A stretch of DNA of 64,000 nucleotides from Syngnathus acus (GCF_901709675.1 NC_051108.1:124001-188000); one strand, 5' to 3'; positions 22,639-40,202 are shown, counted from the first letter of the stretch. The notes: generated by a model from the sequence alone, not told the origin. Made by a program: numbers and translations.

Positions 22639-23453
22639 AGGTTTGAGGTCCACGCTTGCGCCCGAAGCGTTTGGTCTCCAGGACGCTAGAGGGCGACGGC
22701 TTTCGGTCGGACAATCTTCCGGCTTCTGTCAATCCACGTCATTCTGCACCCAAGTGGGGTGAGGAAAATGACGGTTTCCGGTTTGACGTCACGACTAGCG
22801 CCTGCATAAATCAACCTCTGTACCATCTCTATCATTAACAACATGGATTAAAACTTTTTTTAATGGAGTTTTACACCCCCCCCAAAAAATTTAACGCGTT
22901 CAAAACAAGTGGGAGGGTTAAAAGTATTCAAAAATATATACCAAACACACACACACACCTACGTTAGCACGATTAGTGTTTTCTGACATTTTGTTTTTGT
23001 GTGCGGATTGATTTGCCTGACTGTCTCACCGCTGCCTCCGCTGGGCACTAGCAGAAGACATTTCACGCTCGCTCACAGATAGAGAGATGTCCAAATTAAA
23101 ATGCAACAACTACAAAAGGCGTCGTGCTTTTAAATCCCACCGAGCGCTCGGTTTTGGTGAGTCAGCTTTCGACAATTCTGATCCATCTCAAAAGTAGAGC
23201 ATTAGCACATTAGTATAGTAGCAATTAGCCAACAGGATCCTCGCCTTGTGACACTTTTGGGCCCGCTAGGAATAGCGAGCGACCAGAGTCCAGCTTGGAG
23301 AAGTGAGCGAAGGGCGAGTTGGCGCAATCAACCGGCCTTTAGCCAATTTACGCCGGGCTCGCCGTCAAGGTTACGGCCAAGCGGACGGGACATTTTGCCG
23401 CTTAGCGTCCTGCCTGCTCTCAGCGCTTCCGGTCGGCTCTGGGCCCGATCACA

Positions 23454-26400
23454 TCACTCCCTGGCGTCCGTCGTCTTTGTCTCCGCACTCCTGTCGGCGT
23501 TTCCGGGCGGGCGACCTGCGTTGGGTTGGCCCCCGTTCTGGAGGGTTTCCCGTTTGTACTGCTGCACGGCGCGACTGACGGCATCTTCCACCAATCGCTT
23601 GCTGATGCGCAGAAGCTCTGCCTCGTCAGGCTCACACCGGCGTCGACTGCCTAAAATGAAGAAGGAGTCGTTTTTAGGCACTTTTCGAAAAGCACGCCGC
23701 AACTACAAAATCACGTCACTATACTACCATTTTGGGGTGGGGGAGTTCACCAATTAGATGCTAGCTAATCTCAACTCTCACGAGATTTGCTGACGCCCTC
23801 ACAATGTCTCGGGTGGTGGAATGGGGGGCACGGTACAATTGGGGCACTTCTTAGTTGACTCACTTTGCACATCTAACACTCCATTTACAAGTCAGGCATC
23901 GTGCTAACGGGTCACACGCTAAACACATTGGCAATCCGGTGCTCCCGATGACCTCTAGTGTCACACTCGCAATTGCTCCGCACGCACAAACGCTCGTTGT
24001 TGTCCGCCCGCCTCCCGCAGACACGCAAGGACGACGCGCAACCGCACACTTACTGATTTTCTCCTCCGTTTGCGAGAAAGGAAAGCAGCACAGCTGACCC
24101 ATGGCGCTTCTGCTCCCAAGCCCCCACCCCCCCACCCCCCGCCCCTACAAAAACGTAAAAAAACGATTTGAAACACACTTGTGCATGTCACTAGCCCTCA
24201 ATCCCAAAGTCGCCCCACGCTCCCTTTAGCAGGGAAAAAAATGGAATAAAAAAAAAAGGGGGGGGGGGGCGGGAGAACGCAGTCCGACAGACGACGACAA
24301 ACAATGAACGAGTGGCTCCTCGCTTGCCTGCTCTCGCTCCACTTTGCACTGACACGCGGAGGAGGAGGAGGAGAGAGGACCAAGAGAGGGAGGGAGATAG
24401 CTTGTGTCTGTGTGTGGGGGGGGGAGGCAAGAGCACAGTATCTTTTCATGATTGTACGCACGTGTGTGTGTGTCAGAAAGGGGGAGGGTGCTTATGTGTG
24501 TGACATGATGCAAAAGGATTCTTGTTTGTTGGTGAAAAGGGCGAGGAAAGGCAGTGGGATGTCTAGCAGGACGCTAGTGTGTCAATGTGTGTGAGGAGGA
24601 GGAGGCGGGGGGGGGGGGGTATACAGGCACCGCCCCCTTGTCGTCACTGATTAATAGTTGCTGAATGGACGGCCAGCAGCTGCGGCCCAACCGTGTTTTC
24701 TTTGGAGGATGGATGGCACCGTTTTGGCTCAGCGAGACGGTGCGGTTCGCCGAGCTTCCTCATCTAATTCTTCCCATGCTACTACTTCTTCTTCTACGTG
24801 TTTTACTGCAGCCGAGATGGCACTACGACGCCTCTCGCAGGTCGGAGACGGTACTACGACAAGCATCTGGTTCGGGGCCAGAGACTTGCCCGTGGACCGT
24901 CTGCCGGATCTGTCCCATTTCTTAAATCGGGAGGCCCGAGATGGACACTTTTTAACGAGCTCGACATTTCCTACGACGGAAACGGAAAAATAACTCAAAG
25001 CCGGTTGTAGTGGGCACACTGAGCCGAGGATCCTCGGCTCGCCTCGGCGGGATTAAATGAGGATTACAAACAAGGCGGAAGGTGACGGGCGTGCGTGCGT
25101 GCGTGCGTGCGTGCGTGTGCAAGGCTCGCACTCCTGCGCAGACACACCGAGGATGCTATTTGCGGCGCTTCAATGTTTTATTGACCCGAGCATCGGCGAC
25201 GCCACATGACACCTCTGGGCACGCACGCACCTTGGACTCCATGAAGACACAGTGATTTATTTCATGGTCCCAAGTACTGCACACATCACTGTGGGGCGGG
25301 GCAGATAAGGGCCACTATCACGAGTTCCGTCACCAACAGCCTTTCAATCATTAACGCATGCACGAAACGCACAAAAGGTTTTCCACGCACGAGGCAGAAT
25401 GAAAGGCAAATCATGAGAAATGCGCTCACGTGAAACATAGGTATTTGTGGAGCATCACGTCACGAGCTGCTGTCGTTACTTGTCGGCAAACTAACTTCAA
25501 TTCAGCAAACTTCAATTTGCCCATTTCAGCCAGCGCTCTTACATAACAGCGGGGCCAATTTGCGTGAGAGGTGCCCCCTAGACTCAACTGCAATAAAAAG
25601 TCAACTTGTCTCCATGCAGACAGCTCCCCCTGGTGGCCGACAATTGCATTGCATCCGCCCTTCCCGTTATGTGCGTGCGTGCGTGCGTGCGTGCATGTCT
25701 AGCCTCCTGACCGAGTTGCAGTGACGTCTCAGTGTGGTAGTAGCCGTCCTGCTGCTTTGTCTTCAGCATGGAGCAAAGATCCAGACGCTCCACCGTCTGG
25801 TCGCCAAAAAACCTGCACAAGCAAACGCAACCAACGGCCTGCTTTCAATGGAAGGCTCCAGTAGGCAATGAGGTACATTTGAAGTCAAGCGCCCCGCCCC
25901 TACCTGCAAGCATAGGCCGAGTAGAGGGACGGGTCCACGTGCTTGACGCCCTTCGGGAAGAAGACAACCGTGCTCAATTCATTCCAACCACGGGACGGGA
26001 CAAATGGCTCCAAGCGAGCGCACACGAAATAGTTGCGCCTTGTCATGTGTTCAAAGCCTGAGGGAGGGGAAAGGTCAGGGCAAAACACAGTACCTGCGAT
26101 CGGAGCTTGGGTGCTCTGGACAGCTTGAAAATGGTGAGGTGAGGTTGAAAGCCACGAGCCACGTCGCCCTCCGCCAGACCTCGCTCCTCCAAACGAGCGC
26201 GCAGCAACTCTGCAAGCAGCCGCGTCACTCGTGATCTCGGGTCCCGGACGCGCACGTGCGTCAGCCGGCGAACGTGCCAGCCAGCCTGCCGGCGGGCGGG
26301 CGGGCGGTTGGCCAGTTGCTTCACGCAATCACAGACTCCTTTTCTTTCACCAACATTCCTTCCCAAAAGCAAAATGCATCGCTCAGAGCATTTCACATCA

Positions 26401-27616
26401 CACGCAGAAAGCTTTCACTTGAGTTACAGTCCACCTTTAGTCATGTGGAGACAACTTTTCAAAAAGCTGCTTTCTTCCTGTAGCCCTACTGACATGATAG
26501 CCAACGTCAAATAAATGCTAAGTGCTTAGCCTGCAAGCTATGGACTTGCGCGGGCGGGAAGACGAATCCTCTTAAAGAAAGAATAAATGACGGCTTAATA
26601 TTGCGAGTCAAAAGCACAACGTGGGGGTGGGGGGGGGGGGGGTAATAAGTGCAAATATCTTTCATTGAATAAAAAGGTTAAAGGGGTACAAAGGTTTTGC
26701 TGCTGCTGCTGGTCCGATTCGACGCGATACGATAGGCGGATTTGCGGTAGGGCGAGCACAGCGTGGAAGAAAGATGGCGGACGAGAGGTGGTGCAAAGCG
26801 TGTCACTGACCTGCCAGGCTGCGCAGCACGCCAGTGTGCGGTCCCGGGCCCAGGGCGACAAACACCACGTCGTTTCGGAAGTGGGCCACGCCCGAGAAGG
26901 GCAGCACCAGTCGGGCCCCGCCCAGCAGCTCGGCCAAGGACGGCTCCGCCTGGGCCAGCGTCGCCGCCGCCCTGACGGCAAAATTCATAACGCTTTCACA
27001 CGCTAATCCTCACTCTGCTGTGACGTCACGGCCCAAAGTAGCGATTACTCGTCTCCTACTTAGTGCAGATTACACGGACGGCTCTGATCCCATCAAGAGG
27101 GCAAACGTTGGATTTATTGTCCGCTCATTTTTCGGGAGGGCAATCTTGCATTATACTTCCCCTTCAATCATTCAAACATCTCGTTGATCATTGTTGGATT
27201 TGGACGGAAAGTACCAGATGCCACGTGAATCATCGCAATTGTAAAGCATGCGCTCACAGGTCCACTTGCTCCCGGTCGGCCAGATGGGTGACGAGAAGCG
27301 TGAGGTGGAGCGTGGGGATGGGGATCATGGCTTTGGCCAAGCGAGGCTCGCGCCGCAGCACCGCCTCTTGGACCTCGCTCACCGCCGAACCGATCTGCAT
27401 CGTCAACGAGAAGCCAGCGTCCCGCTCGCACGTTTAATCACTTTTGGACAGAGTCCGGCGGCGCCCGCATTTGTTTACCTGCGCGTCGGTGATGGGGATG
27501 GAGACAAAATAGTTGGGTCGTTGGATCCGCTTCTTCTTCTTCTTGCTTTTCCCGGCACCTTGCTCGCCATCTGCTCGCCGTCCCCTCTTCCTCGACTCTT
27601 GCTTGACGGCTGAGGA

Positions 27617-27680
<64 letters not shown>

Positions 27681-27978
27681 AAAGGAAAAGCAAGTCCCGC
27701 ATTTGAAGCGAATGTAGGAAGCACCGTGTACATGTCCCACGTTCGCCAAGCTGTGGGCTCGAGTTTGGAAACAACTTACCCGACTTGTTGGGGGCTTGGG
27801 TCCCCACGGGCTCCCGGCCTCGAGTCTCCTTCTCTGGTTTTGAAGCCCTCCCGAGACCAATCTGGCTTGGCGAAGCGGCATCCTCTTTATCAGATTTAGG
27901 ATGAAAACCCTCCGGGTGGGAAACCACAGCCCGAGTGTCCTCGCTCCGGGAGATGCCGTTGGGCTCCATTTCGCTCAT
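23454..27978 (-). CDS. akap7: A-kinase anchoring protein 7 (AKAP18), long form
   Basis: Eight minus-strand coding exons: 27978-27780, 27609-27479, 27394-27258, 26971-26811, 26209-26094, 25950-25904, 25812-25712, 23650-23454. Phases agree and give 362 residues, similar to the gamma/delta isoforms. After a charged N-terminus, [20 protein letters not shown] opens the central 2H-phosphoesterase domain. Its two His-x-Thr motifs are seen as TLHLTLL (about residue 139) and [10 protein letters not shown] (about 234). [20 protein letters not shown] matches the domain end. The last exon encodes [20 protein letters not shown], the amphipathic helix that binds PKA regulatory subunits. AKAP7 tethers PKA near ion channels and the sarcoplasmic reticulum. 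A short membrane-targeted isoform start (alpha/beta) was not found. Neighbour epb41l2 is the same as in human. Confidence 0.95.
27611..27681. repeat. (GAAA)n microsatellite
   Basis: About 17 GAAA units lying directly upstream of akap7 exon 2. On the minus strand it is (TTTC)n and provides a very long pyrimidine tract before the acceptor ctcag at 27610. Confidence 0.95.
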
Positions 27979-29340
27979 GCTGACCCGACACAAACTTGAG
28001 GTCTGGAGACAGAGCCAACAAAATAGCGAGAAAGTATAGTAAAGTGACAACAAGGAGAGTCATAGGGTCTCACTGAAAAGAGAAAGAATGACCCGACCTA
28101 ATTTGTGATTTATATGTACTTCAATGTCTTTGCATCTTTAAAAACTTCAAAATTATTTTTCAATAGCTTACCTGATGTGTTTTTATCGCCGTTGAGGCAT
28201 TGCGAACTAAAGTTTTGTGGGCCAAAGGAATTCTTGAACAAAACGACTTGAGGCTCACCAGCAGACAACTCAGGTGCATGACAAAGTATCGCTAAAGTCA
28301 AATAGCGTTTAACAGACAACTAACATTGGGGTTAAGATACTATTGAAACTGAAGAGAGAAAAAAACTTTGACCTCACATATTTGGGAGTTGGCCGATCAA
28401 TTGCACACCTGTCAATATGAATCAATCCGCCATGTTGGCTAAGCTTAAGACGAGCTAGCCGGCTGCACCGAGAATTTTACCAAATCAAACGCCAAATAAA
28501 CAAAGGTAACAACTTGTCGCTGGTTCTCGAGGGATATATCTCCTCGCTAGCGATTAGAGTTCAATAAAACAAACCACAACGATCTCAAAAAGGCCACTTT
28601 TCGGTTGTTTTCACGTCGGCCGGAAAACACTTGTTTGGAAAGAAACGTAACTTCCGGTGGAAATGTTGCTTCAGAATAAAAGACGGACGACCTACGCGGA
28701 GCGCGTCACGTCACAATAAAAGCGAGATTCCTCGGTCCCGCTTTTTCTCTTGATGACAAACGTGAACGGAATAGTTCAAATGAGTTTTCAAATAGCTTGT
28801 TGGGTGTCATTTGGTCTTTGCAGTCAGTCATTGTTAAAACAACCGCAGACTCGTTACGAATCATAAGTATGCGGAGTTTGTGCTTCTCCACCAAAAGGTT
28901 ACAAAAACCTTTTGAGCCATCTTCAAGGAGTGATTCTCATCCCTCAAGTGGTCAAGTACCAGCGCAGTGGGGCTCAGTTAATGCAGTTGGAAACATACCG
29001 TCGTACGTATTATGGATGCAGCGTCAGATTTCAAGTGCAGTTTCAAAATGTGGCCAGCAGGTGATAGTCATGCCTCGAGAGCACATGATCAATTCAGAGG
29101 ACTTGGCCCGTGTTTTGCAGTAGCGAGGAGTGTGTAGTCGAGCTTTTGATTGAATCCAGTGGCATTTATGACACAGTAGCATCGGTGTAGAGTGGTTCGA
29201 ACACAGCTTCCTCCTAATCATGTCATCCATGGAAATGAGCCGTTTCATGTCATCCGTCCATCTTCATCTTTTGTTGTCACCATGCATGGCGTGAAAGCCC
29301 TTGGGTGGTCAAGTACGACAACAACAAGGCCTTTAGACGC
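27979..29340. other. Region between akap7 start and triadin-like 3' end
   Basis: Holds the akap7 5' flank. No protein gene was recognised. Frames at 28706-28894 (-) and 28797-29123 (+) overlap each other and have no family resemblance. Confidence 0.45.
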
Positions 29341-29346
29341 AGCATT

Positions 29347-29352
29347 TTTATT
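29347..29352 (-). promoter_or_regulatory. Candidate polyadenylation signal for triadin-like gene
   Basis: Minus-strand AATAAA (plus tttatt), downstream of the last recognised triadin-like exon. Assignment is by position only. Confidence 0.35.
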
Positions 29353-29563
29353 CCCTCCAAGTCTTTCTGACAAACCCAGCCACAAAGACACATTGCGACC
29401 ATTTGGACTGTACGTCGTCCCACCTCTTGTCGTCCGCGTCATCCTTCAAAGGTGGCCATTTGGCTTTTCCTTCCTTCAGAACTCTTCCGAGTGCAAAGCT
29501 GAAGGGCCCAAAATAAAAGAGCTGCACAATTCACACCTCCCATCAATGGCGGAACATGCATAG

Positions 29564-29704
29564 CGCTTCATGCCGCGCTTCATGCCGCGCTTCATGCCGC
29601 GCTTCATGCCGCGCTTCATGCCGCGCTTCATGCCGCGCTTCATGCCGCGCTTCATGCCGCGCTTCATGCCGCGCTTCATGCCGCGCTTCATGCCGCGCTT
29701 CAGC
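29564..29704. repeat. 12-bp minisatellite (KRGM frame)
   Basis: Nearly twelve perfect copies of cgcttcatgccg. Because the unit is a multiple of three, the minus strand is open through the whole array and reads as repeated Lys-Arg-Gly-Met. It lies downstream of the last recognised exon of the triadin-like gene. Confidence 0.92.
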
Positions 29705-29754
29705 ATGGACACGCGTAGCTAGCCAGCAAGGTCATTGCACGGATAGCAAGGTTG

Positions 29755-31610
29755 CTAACGACGCAGAAAGCCAGACACCGTGCATTCAGCCACGTGGAAA
29801 AAGCACTTGACGGTCTTAGCGTTAGCGTGACGCTCGCCCTTACGTGTGAAGCTTTTGGTTAACCGGTGAATACCTTCCGCCTCATCTTCGTCATCGGGCG
29901 CCACCAGACCGGCGGCAAACGTCCACATCAACTCCAGCCAGTCGGGGCTCTCGTCCTGCGGCGGCGTGGCGGCGCTCGTCCTGATTGGCCGTCCTGCATC
30001 CGGGGAGGAACGGAAAAGTCAAGGAAAGCATTTGCAAAAGGTGCGTCAAGCCGCTAGATTTACTGTCGAATGGAGGTGCATGGCAAGAGAGCAGTGGTCC
30101 TCCCAATCAGTCATTCACTTTGTGCACTTACCTCTGTTGACCTTCAAACCTCGCCTGGTGACGCCGGCGGCGGGAGGAGGCGGCAGACCTGAGGGCAAAG
30201 AAACCAGCCCAAATGAGCTAAGAGGAAGCAAGCGGAGGCTCCAGATGCAAGCACCCAAGTTGGTGGTTTTTTTTTTTACCAGGAGAGAAACACACGGGGT
30301 CGTCACAGTACGACGTGTACTCTTTGCGGGATGGATGGATGGGTGGGTGGGTGGGTGGGTGGGTGGGTGGATGGATGGACGGACGGATGGATTGATTGGT
30401 GGATGGCACGTGACGCACAGCATGAGGAGGCGTGAAGGGGTCGAGGAAGAGGAGGACAGGAGTTGAGAGCCAAATACGTGGAAGAGTCGCCATCGCCGCC
30501 GCCGCCGCCGCAGCACACAGAAAAGAGCAACGCATGGAAAAGAATGTGGCTTAGCCCAGATATTAAGCACGCCAAAATCAGAGCTCGGCCGACCTTTGAC
30601 CTCCGTGTCTAACTTCCGTTTCAAGCGTCGCAGTAAACGTTTGATTCTTTTCATTGGCAACAATTCACTCTCTCTCTTTGATGATCCATATTGAATAATA
30701 ATGTTTTTGTTCAATTAGTTCCAAAAGCAAAAAGTATCATTTGTTATCAAAGAGGACATGAGAGAGCGTTTAAATAACACTGGTCCAAATCTTTTTTTTT
30801 TTTTTTTTTTTTAAATGGAGTCATGGATGTAAAAGCGCAGAAGTCGGATGTGCCGTCCGTCGCTTTGCCACAGGCAGCACGAGCGCTGGCTTTTTTTTGT
30901 GTGCGACTCAACCATGACGTCCACTCTTGAAGTTTGCGGTAGTCACATTGAATGCCGCTAAAAGAAAATGATTGTCTGTGTATGTTCTTCTGTGGGTTTT
31001 TAGCTTGTATTTTTTTATTCGATTTATTGGATTTATTCTTTTATTTTCATGCACTGATCGGTTGGCACTTTTTTAAATTTCGTTGTACATGTGTGACAAT
31101 GACAATAAAGATCTATTCTATCTATTCTATTCCAAAAGTGTCTCGGAGGAAGTTGACCATGGAAACAAACGGATGACATTCCCACTGCGCCGAGAAACAA
31201 AAGGAGGACGGACGGGGCTCGCTACCTGCCAGAGTCTCGTCGTCCAGCAGATCAAAGACCAAGACGGCGACGGCCGCCCAGGTGATGACCAGCGCCGCGG
31301 CCAGCAGCCACCCCGCCGGCGAGCTGAAGGTCAGGACCAGGTCGTCCACGATGCTCTTGTGGCGGCCGCTCATCGGCGCCTGTGGGACCCAGGAAGGCCA
31401 AAGCCCAAACATCATTCACATGCAGTTTTCCACCGAAACAATGTTAAACCCCAAGTTCTATCTGCTACACTCTAACGACTCTTTGAAGGACACTGCAAAT
31501 GAGTTGTGATAAGAATATCAAGATGGGATCATTTTTGGAAAACTTTTTTTTTTTCCCTCCTTGAACGGTACCTTGGACTTGGAGCTCGGTTGGCGTTCTG
31601 CGATAACCAT
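29755..31610 (-). CDS. trdn: Short triadin-like junctional SR membrane protein
   Basis: Five minus-strand exons join in phase: 31610-31572 (MVIAERQPSSKSK), 31379-31226, 30321-30280, 30188-30132 and 29993-29874. Exon 2 has IVDDLVLTFSSPAGWLL running into one membrane helix and VLVFDLLDDETLA. This closely follows the triadin pattern of a short cytosolic N-terminus, the FSSPA-WLL membrane entry and an FDL-D exit. Exon 5 has SPDWLELMWTFAAGLVAPDD followed by EDEAEG, like triadin's TDW segment and acidic luminal stretch. Reading through the last donor (29873) adds 39 codons to a TAG at 29755-29757; otherwise a further exon is needed. The long Lys/Glu-rich luminal tail of skeletal triadin is not found. 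Exons 3 and 4 are both phase 1-1, so either can be skipped in frame. The position beside nkain2, head to head, is as in human. Junctate/ASPH was considered and fits less well. Confidence 0.75.
30326..30394. repeat. (GGAT)n/(GGGT)n microsatellite in triadin-like intron
   Basis: GGAT, GGGT and GGAC units follow one another. On the minus strand the array supplies the pyrimidine tract just upstream of the exon at 30280-30321. Confidence 0.9.
31030..31132 (+). mobile_element. LINE-like 3' tail
   Basis: The text gcacttttttaaatttcgttgtacat...gacaatgacaataaag followed by a ctattctat repeat is typical of the 3' end of L2/CR1-group LINEs in fish. No reverse transcriptase is attached. It sits in an intron of the triadin-like gene. 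Family is inference. Confidence 0.5.
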
Positions 31611-33343
31611 CAGTCAGCTCAAAGGCTTGGCCTGCCTGCCGCCGTTACCATAGAAACCAGCATCCAATCGGGAATAGAAAGATACCCCGGCAGCTACAAA
31701 AAAAGAAAGAGAGAAAATCGTTTCAAGACGGATTGCAACGGGCGCTAAAAATACACCACCACCACCACCACCTTGGTCCTTCTATGATGGCCCAACTGCG
31801 CTGGACAAAGTGTCCGTCCGGTCCGAGGCGGTCGGCTTCACCTGTGGCCAGCGGACGCGAAGCGAGACGAGATGAGGCTACTTTTGAACTTTGGGTCGGT
31901 CCGTGTGGACACGCAACGCAGTACGTGTCCGGTAACCCGACCTGCCCGCAGTCCGCCCGCCTGCCCGTCCGCCCGGGCTATAATTAGAAGGTGAGGCAGC
32001 TGCCCGCTTTAGAATGGAACATGTGGCGCACGGAAAGGAGTCGGGGGCGCAATTTGAATAGACGATATGAAATCCATGAAGCTATTAAGCGGTCGACATC
32101 AAGCGCTGCTTAGCAGAAAAGCCCCGTTAATGAAGCCAATGAGGAATTAGGACAAATTGATGAAGAGGGGGCTCCCTGCTGATGAGGAGGGGCGGGGCGG
32201 GGCGGGGCCGGGCCGCAGGGGCAGGACCCGGGGGGGCATCATCGTATGGCCGTTTGCAGGAGCAGCTGCGCACCGAGCACGGCCAAAAATCTCATCTCAT
32301 CTCATCGCAGGGAAGGAAAAGAGCGATACGTCTCATCAATGCATCGTTTTGCGCAAAGTCCACACAGGGATAGGACGAGGATACCTTTCAAAATAAGACT
32401 CACAGCAACACCACGGCGTCAAAACATCATATTGCCTCAGGCCGCCGCAAGTGTCTTATTTTGAAAGCCGGGCGGGAAGCGGCATAAATGCGTGGCGTTT
32501 GTCTTGACAGATGGCGAGCGCAGCGCGAGACGCTCCTCACCGTGATCACGGCTGTGGTTTTCTCGCTCGGCTGCTCGGTCCATCTTACTCTGGCCATTGT
32601 CTGCACGGTCGCTCCATCGTGTGAAGGCGAGCCCGCAAACCAAGACGTCGTTTCGGGGCTGATGCTTGCGTTCCAATAGCAACTCGATGGAGAAGCGCCT
32701 GCGCCACACAACGTGTCTTTTGGATTAAGCGCTCCGGCCCGGACGGAGCCGAGTCAGTGCGTCGGCGGCGGCGGCAGCGGCGGTGCGAAGGGCGACATGA
32801 CCGCGGCTACGAGACGCGGCAGCCGGAGGAGGCGGACGACAAGTGGCCGCCGCTGACGCTTTGCATTTTGGAAGCGACCCTGCTTGCCCGCCCGCCTGCC
32901 TGCCTGCCTGCCTGCCAGCCAGCCAGCCAGCCAGCCTGCCTGCCTGCCTGCCTGGAGGACGTTGCCTCCCCATCCGCACTTGTCGTCAGGGACACTTTTA
33001 CACCCTTTCCATACTTAGTATGAAATGATTGTTGCAAATTGAACTGCAAGGAGCAAGAATCTTTTTTCCTCACGATGATACGGGACTTGCCTCTGGAAGC
33101 AAACTTTTATTCATTTTTGGATTCCCGCAAGCTTCCCACCCGTTTATTTTCCAAATGAGCAGAATGCCCTAAATCTCAACTTGCTTTGCCAGACCAGACT
33201 CCACCTCCGGCTCGGCTGCCGCGTGAAGCGTTTTCCGAGCTGAGCTCAAGGGTCCCGCTCCCCCACCCGCCCCTTGGAGGCCCAGCCCGACAGCTCCGAG
33301 GAAGGAGGAATTGCAGATGATCAGAAACGCCACGGGGTGCGCC
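31611..33343. other. Shared upstream region of triadin-like gene and nkain2
   Basis: These two genes diverge from this 1.7-kb space, so both promoters may be here. A CGGCGG-rich patch (32757-32790) and (CCTG)n/(CCAG)n arrays (32886-32955) are present. No gene recognised. Further noncoding first exons are possible. Confidence 0.5.
32884..32955. repeat. (CCTG)n-(CCAG)n-(CCTG)n compound repeat
   Basis: Blocks of cctg, ccag and cctg follow each other. CCTG and CCAG are not reverse complements of each other, but the mirrored layout suggests repeated slippage. Confidence 0.9.
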
Positions 33344-38593
<5,250 letters not shown>

Positions 38594-40202
38594 GACAAGG
38601 GGCTGCTGCTGCGGCTGCTGCTGCTGCTGCCGCCGCCTTAGGACTTCTTCACTTGTTTTCAATGTTAGTTAACAGGGAAGACTGACACGCCCATTCCATC
38701 CCCTCCCCTGGCTGACCACTGCCCTCTGGTGGTATGAGACGGTAACGCGAAGGCACGGGAACAACCTGCTCCTTTCCGCTGCATTTTGAACCGTTTTCTT
38801 GTGTTAGCGGAACATCAATACCCTGTTGACATTTTGGAGGGAATTTTTCTAGTGCCTGACACACTTGCTGACACCACCTAAGGAATGTCAGATGTTTGTT
38901 TGTGGGGTTCTTTTTTAGTGACGTGTACAAAAATGTGAATCTTAATGTTTACAGTCCGAGGCCATGCGATGAGGAGTCAGGCGAATGCTTTGTGTTCGGG
39001 CCTCTGCTGTCTAAATACTCATTTGTCTTCCGCGAATAAGCGAAAAGCGGAGCGCCAAAGAACCTGAGACGGAAGCTTCCATCTGGGACCAAGAAATCTT
39101 CCAAAAGGTCCAACGCATTAACGGTGACAATCACTAGGCCGTTTGACAGTTTCTGTTGGAAATGTGCGGATGGCCTGTCGACTTTACACGGCTTCGGGGG
39201 TAGTATCAAATGTTAGGATGACCATACGGCCGGCCGTGTGAGTGTTGGCTGAGCGATGCAGAGCTATGGATTTTCTCTGATGGTACACTTTTACAACCAT
39301 TAGCCGGACCATCTAACAGTCTAACTGATTTAAAAACAACAACAACAAATGGCTCCAGAGGGGGGGGGGAAAAAAAGTTTGCCCGCCCACCCTTGCCCAT
39401 GACATATTATTCTTAGCATCATTACGCCATCACAATTGAATTCCGCGCCTCCGTTTCTTCTTCACATAAATAAAGAAAGCAAAAGCTGGATGCTAGCTGG
39501 ACATTTTGGACTCTGGACCAAACGTTGGAGGCCTTTCTTGTTTACCATGTGACTCTTGTGTGGAGCCTTGAAAGACACTTTCCTTAAAGTCTTGTCCGCT
39601 GGGGACTTGACAACGTTGTGTGTGTTTGCATGAGGTGTCAACAAGCTGTTTGCATACTTACTGCGGTGGCCTCATTCCGTCCGCTCACGCGTTACTAGCT
39701 ACTAGGCAACGAGGGAAAATGTCCTCGATGTGAACTTTGTTGTTTTTGATTTTTATCCCACTTCAGTGGGAAATGCCCACAGGGGTAAATAGTTAAAAAA
39801 CGAAATTGTGACCTTGAACTTGTAGATGTTTTTTTAAAATCATGTGTTGTTGGGTTTTTCTAGTTGACTAATAATGTATGACGTCGTGGACAAGTGGCCC
39901 TTGTGCTTTATATTATACATTTGGGAAAGAAAAAAAAAAAAAAAGTTTCACTTCAATTATTTTGGAGAACTTCCACGATCTATCAATGCTAGGTGAAGCG
40001 AGGAAGGTGACGATTTCTGCGCCATCCTACAGGCCGTTTCCGGTACTGCACGTGCGTATTCAAAGCGTGACGTCCGCCGTGCTGACGTCAACACGGAAGC
40101 GCCGGGCGCAGCGCTTTGTTTTGTTTTGTTTTGGTGCATTGTTAAGTTGGCACTTTGGAGGCTTTTCGCTATGCGGCGGCGGACTGTCGACGCACGCTGC
40201 AA
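38594..40202. other. nkain2 3' UTR and rnf217 upstream region
   Basis: The first 0.9 kb is likely nkain2 3' untranslated sequence, ending after the AATAAA at 39469-39474. The rnf217 5' untranslated region and promoter should lie just left of 40203. No other gene recognised. Confidence 0.55.

Larger units (their letters stand above)
16227..23453. other. Gene-free interval between epb41l2 start and akap7 end
   Basis: No protein family recognised over 7 kb. The exon holding the epb41l2 start codon opens just upstream (acceptor ttgcag near 16237), so noncoding first exons of epb41l2 should lie here; a CpG-rich patch at about 18.63-19.05 kb is a plausible promoter. The interval holds CGCA/CA and CCAG/AGCC simple repeats (17921-17984, 18847-18872), a CCAT tract (20049-20084), a dispersed repeat (about 21012-21235), (TA)n at 21430-21452, (GA)n at 21969-22020 and a 47-bp tandem duplication (22545-22638). 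Confidence 0.5.

Noticed and set aside
25666-25710. Read-through of akap7 exon 7 into HARTHARTH repeats
   Set aside because: This is (CGTG)n intron sequence after the donor; joining at 25712 restores the conserved frame.
28797-29123. 108-codon plus-strand frame with Ser- and Gln-rich text
   Set aside because: No family match, no splice-site pattern and an overlapping antisense frame.
29755-31610. Aspartyl/asparaginyl beta-hydroxylase (junctate) identity
   Set aside because: The FSSPA-WLL membrane entry and position next to nkain2 fit triadin better; no catalytic-domain exons are present.
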